A DNA stretch of 64,000 nt, taken from positions 258,001-322,000 of the forward strand of contig NZ_CXPG01000014.1 in the NCBI RefSeq assembly GCF_001403735.1, given 5' to 3'. This DNA comes from Jannaschia rubra. GTDB lineage: Bacteria > Pseudomonadota > Alphaproteobacteria > Rhodobacterales > Rhodobacteraceae. Under the pieces are notes generated by a model. It was not told the origin of the DNA and searched no databases. It saw nothing but the letters and a program-made list of their open reading frames with translations. The first letter of the stretch is position 1; every line of letters starts with the position of its first letter. Both the position numbers and the translations under genes were made by a program. Shown here piece after piece: positions 60,512 through 64,000 of this stretch.

Positions 60512-61914
60512 ATGGGCGGCTTTGTCTCGGCCGGGATCGGGCAGGCATAGGGATGCTCGGCCAGATGCTCGGCATGGGCCTTCTTCGCCGCCGCCCGCAG
60601 CCTTTCGTCACGGATCGCCGCCCGCGCCGTCGCCGCCATGACCTTGGCCGCGTGCAGCATCCCCTTGTGCGCTGCGGGCGTCTTGCCCTGCGCGGTCTGT
60701 TGCCAGGTATGCAACGGCGTCCCCACGGCGCAGGTGGCGACCCGGGCCTGCACGGTGGGCACCGCCCAGCTGACGTCGCCCACGTCGGTGGAGCCCATGC
60801 CCCCCATGAACGGGCGATCGAGCGGCGCCACGAAATCGCACAGCGGCAGGTCGTAGTCGGGCTTCATCGCCAGACGCTCGAAGGTGTCGGCGATGTCCTC
60901 GCGCGACAGCGTCTTGCGTATGTCGCGGGCGAAGGCCGCGTCGTCCGCGTCGAAGGGCACCGGCCCCAGCGCGTCGAACTCGGCCTGCATGGCCTCCGAC
61001 AGGGGGCGGTTGGCGATCAGGTTCGAGACGGCCGAGAACACGCGCGACGTCACCGCGGTTCCCGACATCAGGGCCGCGCCGTCCGCGATGTTCCGCACCC
61101 GTTCGACCAGCGACTGCAGGCCCTGAAGGTCGGGGCTGCGGATCAGTTGCCGCACCGTGGCCTTGGCCTGAACCACGTTCGGCGCCTCGCCCCCCGCGTC
61201 GATGTAGGCGTAATGCACGCGCGCCGCGTCGGGCATGTGTTCGCGCAGGTAGTTGACGCCGATGTTCATCAACTCGACCGAATCGAGCGCCGACCGGCCC
61301 AGCTCGGGCGCCCCCGCCGCATGCGACGCCTTGCCGGTGAAGGTGAAGTCGATGCGGGTGTTCGCAAGCGACCGCATGTCGTCTACGGCGTTGAAGCTGG
61401 CGGGGTGCCAGGTGATCGCGATGTCCACGTCGTCGAACTGTCCGTCGCGCACCATGTAGGTCTTGGCCGCGCCGCCTTCCTCGGCTGGGCAGCCGTAGTA
61501 GCGGACGCGGCCCTCCAACCCCTCGGCCTCCAGCCAGTCCTTCACGGCGGTGGCGGCGGACAGGGCGGCCGACCCCAGAAGGTTGTGACCGCAGCCGTGT
61601 CCGTAGCCTGCGGCGTCGATCCGCTTCGGCTCCGCCAGACCCGGTTCCTGGCTCAACCCCGGCAGGGCGTCGTATTCCCCCAGGATCGCGATGATCGGAC
61701 CGCCCTGGCCCGCCTCGCCCATGACGGCCGTGGGAATGCCTGCGACGTTTTCTGTCACGCGGAAGCCCTGTTCGCGCAGCATCTCGGTATGCGCGGCGCA
61801 GGAACGCGTTTCGGTATAGGCCACCTCGGGCGTGTCGAAGACGCGGTCGGCCAGCCCGATGAAGGCCTCGCGTCGGGCGTCGACCAGCGACCAGATCGGG
61901 TTCTCGTTCTTCAT
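60499..61914 (-). CDS. M20 family amidohydrolase (AbgB-like)
   Basis: The 471-residue zinc enzyme has the metal and catalytic blocks AAGYGHGCGHNLLG, YGCPAEEGGAA and ITWHPASF of the M20D/AbgB family, which cleaves amide bonds such as p-aminobenzoyl-glutamate or other aminoacyl amides. Residues about 185-300 form the dimerisation domain (FTGKASHAAGAPELG). The ATG at 61914 overlaps the ABC ATPase stop, so hydrolase and transporter are one operon; the transporter probably imports its peptide-like substrate. Confidence 0.88.
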   Translation of the reverse strand: MKNENPIWSLVDARREAFIGLADRVFDTPEVAYTETRSCAAHTEMLREQGFRVTENVAGIPTAVMGEAGQGGPIIAILGEYDALPGLSQEPGLAEPKRIDAAGYGHGCGHNLLGSAALSAATAVKDWLEAEGLEGRVRYYGCPAEEGGAAKTYMVRDGQFDDVDIAITWHPASFNAVDDMRSLANTRIDFTFTGKASHAAGAPELGRSALDSVELMNIGVNYLREHMPDAARVHYAYIDAGGEAPNVVQAKATVRQLIRSPDLQGLQSLVERVRNIADGAALMSGTAVTSRVFSAVSNLIANRPLSEAMQAEFDALGPVPFDADDAAFARDIRKTLSREDIADTFERLAMKPDYDLPLCDFVAPLDRPFMGGMGSTDVGDVSWAVPTVQARVATCAVGTPLHTWQQTAQGKTPAAHKGMLHAAKVMAATARAAIRDERLRAAAKKAHAEHLAEHPYACPIPAETKPPIAAE

Positions 61915-62960
61915 GGGCGGTCTCCTTCCATGGCTTCGGTCGTCGCCGCAGGTCGGCGGACGGGTTCGTCGTTGAGGTGACAGGCCGACAGACGCCCGGG
62001 CGCGATTTCCCTCAACGTCGGCACCTCGACCCGGCAGCGGTCGTGCGCGTGGGGGCAGCGGGGGTGGAAGTGGCACCCCGGCGGGGGCCGGAGCGGCGAC
62101 GGGATCTCTCCTTCGATCGCCGAATAGATGCGCTTGCCCGTCTCGAAGGTCGGAATCTCGGCCACCAGCGCCTGCGTATAGGGGTGGTTCGGCCGCGCCA
62201 TCAGGTCCGTCGCCTCCCCCAGTTCGACCAGCCGGCCCAGATACATGACGGCGATCCGGTCCGAGATGTGTTCCACGACGCCCAGATCGTGACTGATGAA
62301 CAGGTAGGTGAGGTTCAGCTCCTCCCGCAGGCGGATGAACAGGTTGAGCACCTGCGCCTGGATCGACACGTCGAGCGCGGCCACGGATTCGTCGCAGACG
62401 AGGAAATCGGGCTTGACGGCAAGGGCGCGGGCGATGCCGATGCGTGCCCGCTGGCCGCCCGAGAACTGGTGCGGATACCGCTTGCCCGTCATCGGGTCGA
62501 GACCCACCTGCTCCAGGATCTCCTCGACATAGGCGGCGACCTCGCGGCGGGGCACGATGCCGTGGACGCGCGGCGCCTCGCCCACGATCTCGCGCACGCG
62601 CAGACGGGGGTTGAGCGACGACATGGGGTCCTGGAACACCATCTGGATCTTGAGGGCGGCGTCCCGCGCCTCGGCCCCGTCCAGCCCCGCCACGTCCCGC
62701 CCGCGATAGAGGATGCGGCCGTCGCTCGGGTCCAGAAGCCCGGCCACCATCCGGCCCAGGGTGGACTTGCCACAGCCGGATTCGCCGACCAGCCCCAGCA
62801 CCTCGCCCGGCCGGACGCGCAGCGTGACGCCGTCGACGGCATGGACGGTCTGCGGCGCGATGTCCGCGCCCAGCTTGCGCGCCGTCCGCTCGGCGATGTC
62901 CAGCTCCTTCACGAACCGGCGCGAAACGTCCTCGATCTCGATGATGCAGGGCTCGGTCAC
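61911..62960 (-). CDS. peptide/nickel-type ABC transporter ATP-binding protein (OppF/DppF-like)
   Basis: The 349-residue protein has Walker A GESGCGKST, signature FSGGQRARI, Walker B FLVCDESVAALD and the C-terminal oligo_HPY region with four cysteines (GCHFHPRCPHAHDRC). It energises dipeptide/oligopeptide or related uptake with the adjacent ATPase. It starts with a GTG at 62960 overlapping the upstream stop (GTGA). Confidence 0.93.
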   Translation of the reverse strand: MTEPCIIEIEDVSRRFVKELDIAERTARKLGADIAPQTVHAVDGVTLRVRPGEVLGLVGESGCGKSTLGRMVAGLLDPSDGRILYRGRDVAGLDGAEARDAALKIQMVFQDPMSSLNPRLRVREIVGEAPRVHGIVPRREVAAYVEEILEQVGLDPMTGKRYPHQFSGGQRARIGIARALAVKPDFLVCDESVAALDVSIQAQVLNLFIRLREELNLTYLFISHDLGVVEHISDRIAVMYLGRLVELGEATDLMARPNHPYTQALVAEIPTFETGKRIYSAIEGEIPSPLRPPPGCHFHPRCPHAHDRCRVEVPTLREIAPGRLSACHLNDEPVRRPAATTEAMEGDRP

Positions 62961-63946
62961 GTCGTGGGAACCTCGATGCGGCTTTCGGTGTGGGGGTGGA
63001 CACAGCGGACGCTGTGGCCCGGGCGGGCGGCCTCCAGCGGTGGCTCCGGCGTGCAGGCATCGTCGGCACGAGGGCAGCGGGGGCGGAACTTGCACCCCGA
63101 CGGCAGCTTCAGGAGCGACGGCGTCATCCCCTTGATCTGCGACAGCAGCGCGCCGTGGCGCTTGCCGTGGGGCACGCTCTCGATCAGGCCGCGGGTATAG
63201 GGGTGCATCGGCGCCGCGATGATGCGCGACGTCGGCCCTTCCTCGATGATGCGGCCCGCGTACATGACCGCCAGCCGATCGGCGAGGCCCGAGACGACGG
63301 CCAGATCGTGCGTGATCCAGATGAGCGCCGTGCCCGCCTCGGCACAGAGTGTCTGCACTTCCGACAGGATCTGAGCCTGGATCGTGACGTCGAGCGCGGT
63401 CGTCGGCTCGTCCGCGATGATGAGGTCGGGCTTGTGCAGCATGGCGATGGCGATGGCCACGCGCTGCCGCATCCCGCCCGAGAACTGGTGCGGATAGGAT
63501 TGCAGCCGCTCGTCCGGCGACGAGATGCCCACCGCCACCAGCGCCTCGCGCGAGCGGCGGAGCGCCTCGTCGCGCGACACGTCGACATGGGCGCGGACCG
63601 TCTCGATCATCTGCGTGTCGATCCGCAGGACCGGGTTCAGCGTCATCATCGGATCCTGGAAGATCATGGCGATCCGCTTGCCGCGCAGGTGGCGCAACGC
63701 GCCCTCGCCTCCGGCCACCAGATCCTGCCCGTCGAACAGGATCTGACCCGAGACGACTCGGCCCGGCGGATCGACCAGCCCCAGGATCGAGAAGCCGGTG
63801 ACCGATTTGCCCGACCCGGATTCCCCCACCAGCCCCAGGATCTCGCCCCGGTCGACCGACAGGCTGACGCCGTCGACGGCGCGTGCCACCCCGTCGCGGG
63901 TGAAGAAATGCGTGTGCAGGTCACGGACCTCGAGAAGCCTGCTCAT
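62957..63946 (-). CDS. peptide/nickel-type ABC transporter ATP-binding protein (OppD/DppD-like)
   Basis: The 329-residue protein has Walker [10 protein letters not shown], signature FSGGMRQRV, Walker [13 protein letters not shown], a switch His ([10 protein letters not shown]) and the oligo_HPY C-terminus with GCKFRPRCP. It is paired with the OppF-like subunit downstream and overlaps the permease stop upstream (ATGA). Confidence 0.94.
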   Translation of the reverse strand: MSRLLEVRDLHTHFFTRDGVARAVDGVSLSVDRGEILGLVGESGSGKSVTGFSILGLVDPPGRVVSGQILFDGQDLVAGGEGALRHLRGKRIAMIFQDPMMTLNPVLRIDTQMIETVRAHVDVSRDEALRRSREALVAVGISSPDERLQSYPHQFSGGMRQRVAIAIAMLHKPDLIIADEPTTALDVTIQAQILSEVQTLCAEAGTALIWITHDLAVVSGLADRLAVMYAGRIIEEGPTSRIIAAPMHPYTRGLIESVPHGKRHGALLSQIKGMTPSLLKLPSGCKFRPRCPRADDACTPEPPLEAARPGHSVRCVHPHTESRIEVPTT

Positions 63947-64000
63947 GTCGACAGCCGCGGGTTGAGGACGTCGCGCAGCCGGTCGCCGACGAGGTTGATG
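63943..64000 (-). CDS. ABC transporter permease, C-terminal fragment (DppC-like)
   Basis: Only the last 18 codons are inside the window. They read [18 protein letters not shown], the typical end of DppC/OppC-type permeases. The stop overlaps the ATP-binding protein start. The rest lies beyond the right edge. Confidence 0.72.
   Translation of the reverse strand, partial: INLVGDRLRDVLNPRLST

Overview
The window is high-GC DNA with no rRNA, tRNA, insertion sequence or CRISPR that I can see. Gene content points to an alphaproteobacterium of the Rhodobacterales (Rhodobacter/Roseobacter-like): a succinoglycan-type exo gene set, a sulfolipid operon in the Rhodobacter sphaeroides order sqdB-sqdD-sqdC, and a denitrification block of norCBQD, a Crp/Fnr regulator, pseudoazurin, nirK and nirV. 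Many genes overlap by exactly four bases (ATGA or GTGA), so they are probably translated in coupled groups.

About 0-34.5 kb is an exopolysaccharide (EPS) locus with frequent strand switches. It encodes an ExoY-type priming transferase, many GT2 and GT4 glycosyltransferases, a Wzx-type flippase, an ExoQ/Wzy-type polymerase, the ExoF/ExoP export and co-polymerase pair, ExoA, ExoM and (further on) ExoL homologues, and methyl- and acyltransferases. It also carries three enzymes likely to act on the polymer outside the cell: a Sec-exported GH16 glycanase (ExoK-like), a GH16-SGNH-RTX fusion, and a G8/CEMIP-like beta-helix protein with an RTX tail. A GlpD-like flavoprotein and an HxH hydrolase form a coupled pair in the middle.

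About 34.5-40.1 kb holds a PPP-family phosphatase, sqdB-D-C for the sulfolipid SQDG, and a coupled pair of PIG-L deacetylase and formyltransferase that could convert an N-acetyl sugar to an N-formyl sugar. About 40.1-51.8 kb is rich in sulfotransferases. Counting one at 8.5 kb, six proteins in the window carry sulfotransferase-like PAPS-binding loops. This block also has ExoL, an epimerase and a 1316-residue protein with three glycosyltransferase domains behind six W-Y repeats. The simplest reading is a sulfated, possibly N-formylated and O-acylated EPS built on an Exo-type backbone, with its own secreted remodelling enzymes.

About 51.9-60.5 kb is the denitrification block: NO reductase (norC, norB, norQ, norD and two small membrane proteins), a DUF1858 protein, an NnrR/Dnr-like regulator, then pseudoazurin, nirK and nirV. 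TTG-N8-CAA palindromes of NNR type lie in both divergent intergenic regions. The last 3.5 kb is the end of a peptide/nickel-type ABC transporter operon with an AbgB-like M20 amidohydrolase, cut by the right edge.

Possible CtrA sites (TTAA-N7-TTAAC-like) lie upstream of exoY and of the G8 protein. Functions are assigned from sequence motifs and family knowledge only. Polymer structure, sulfation and substrate specificities are inference.
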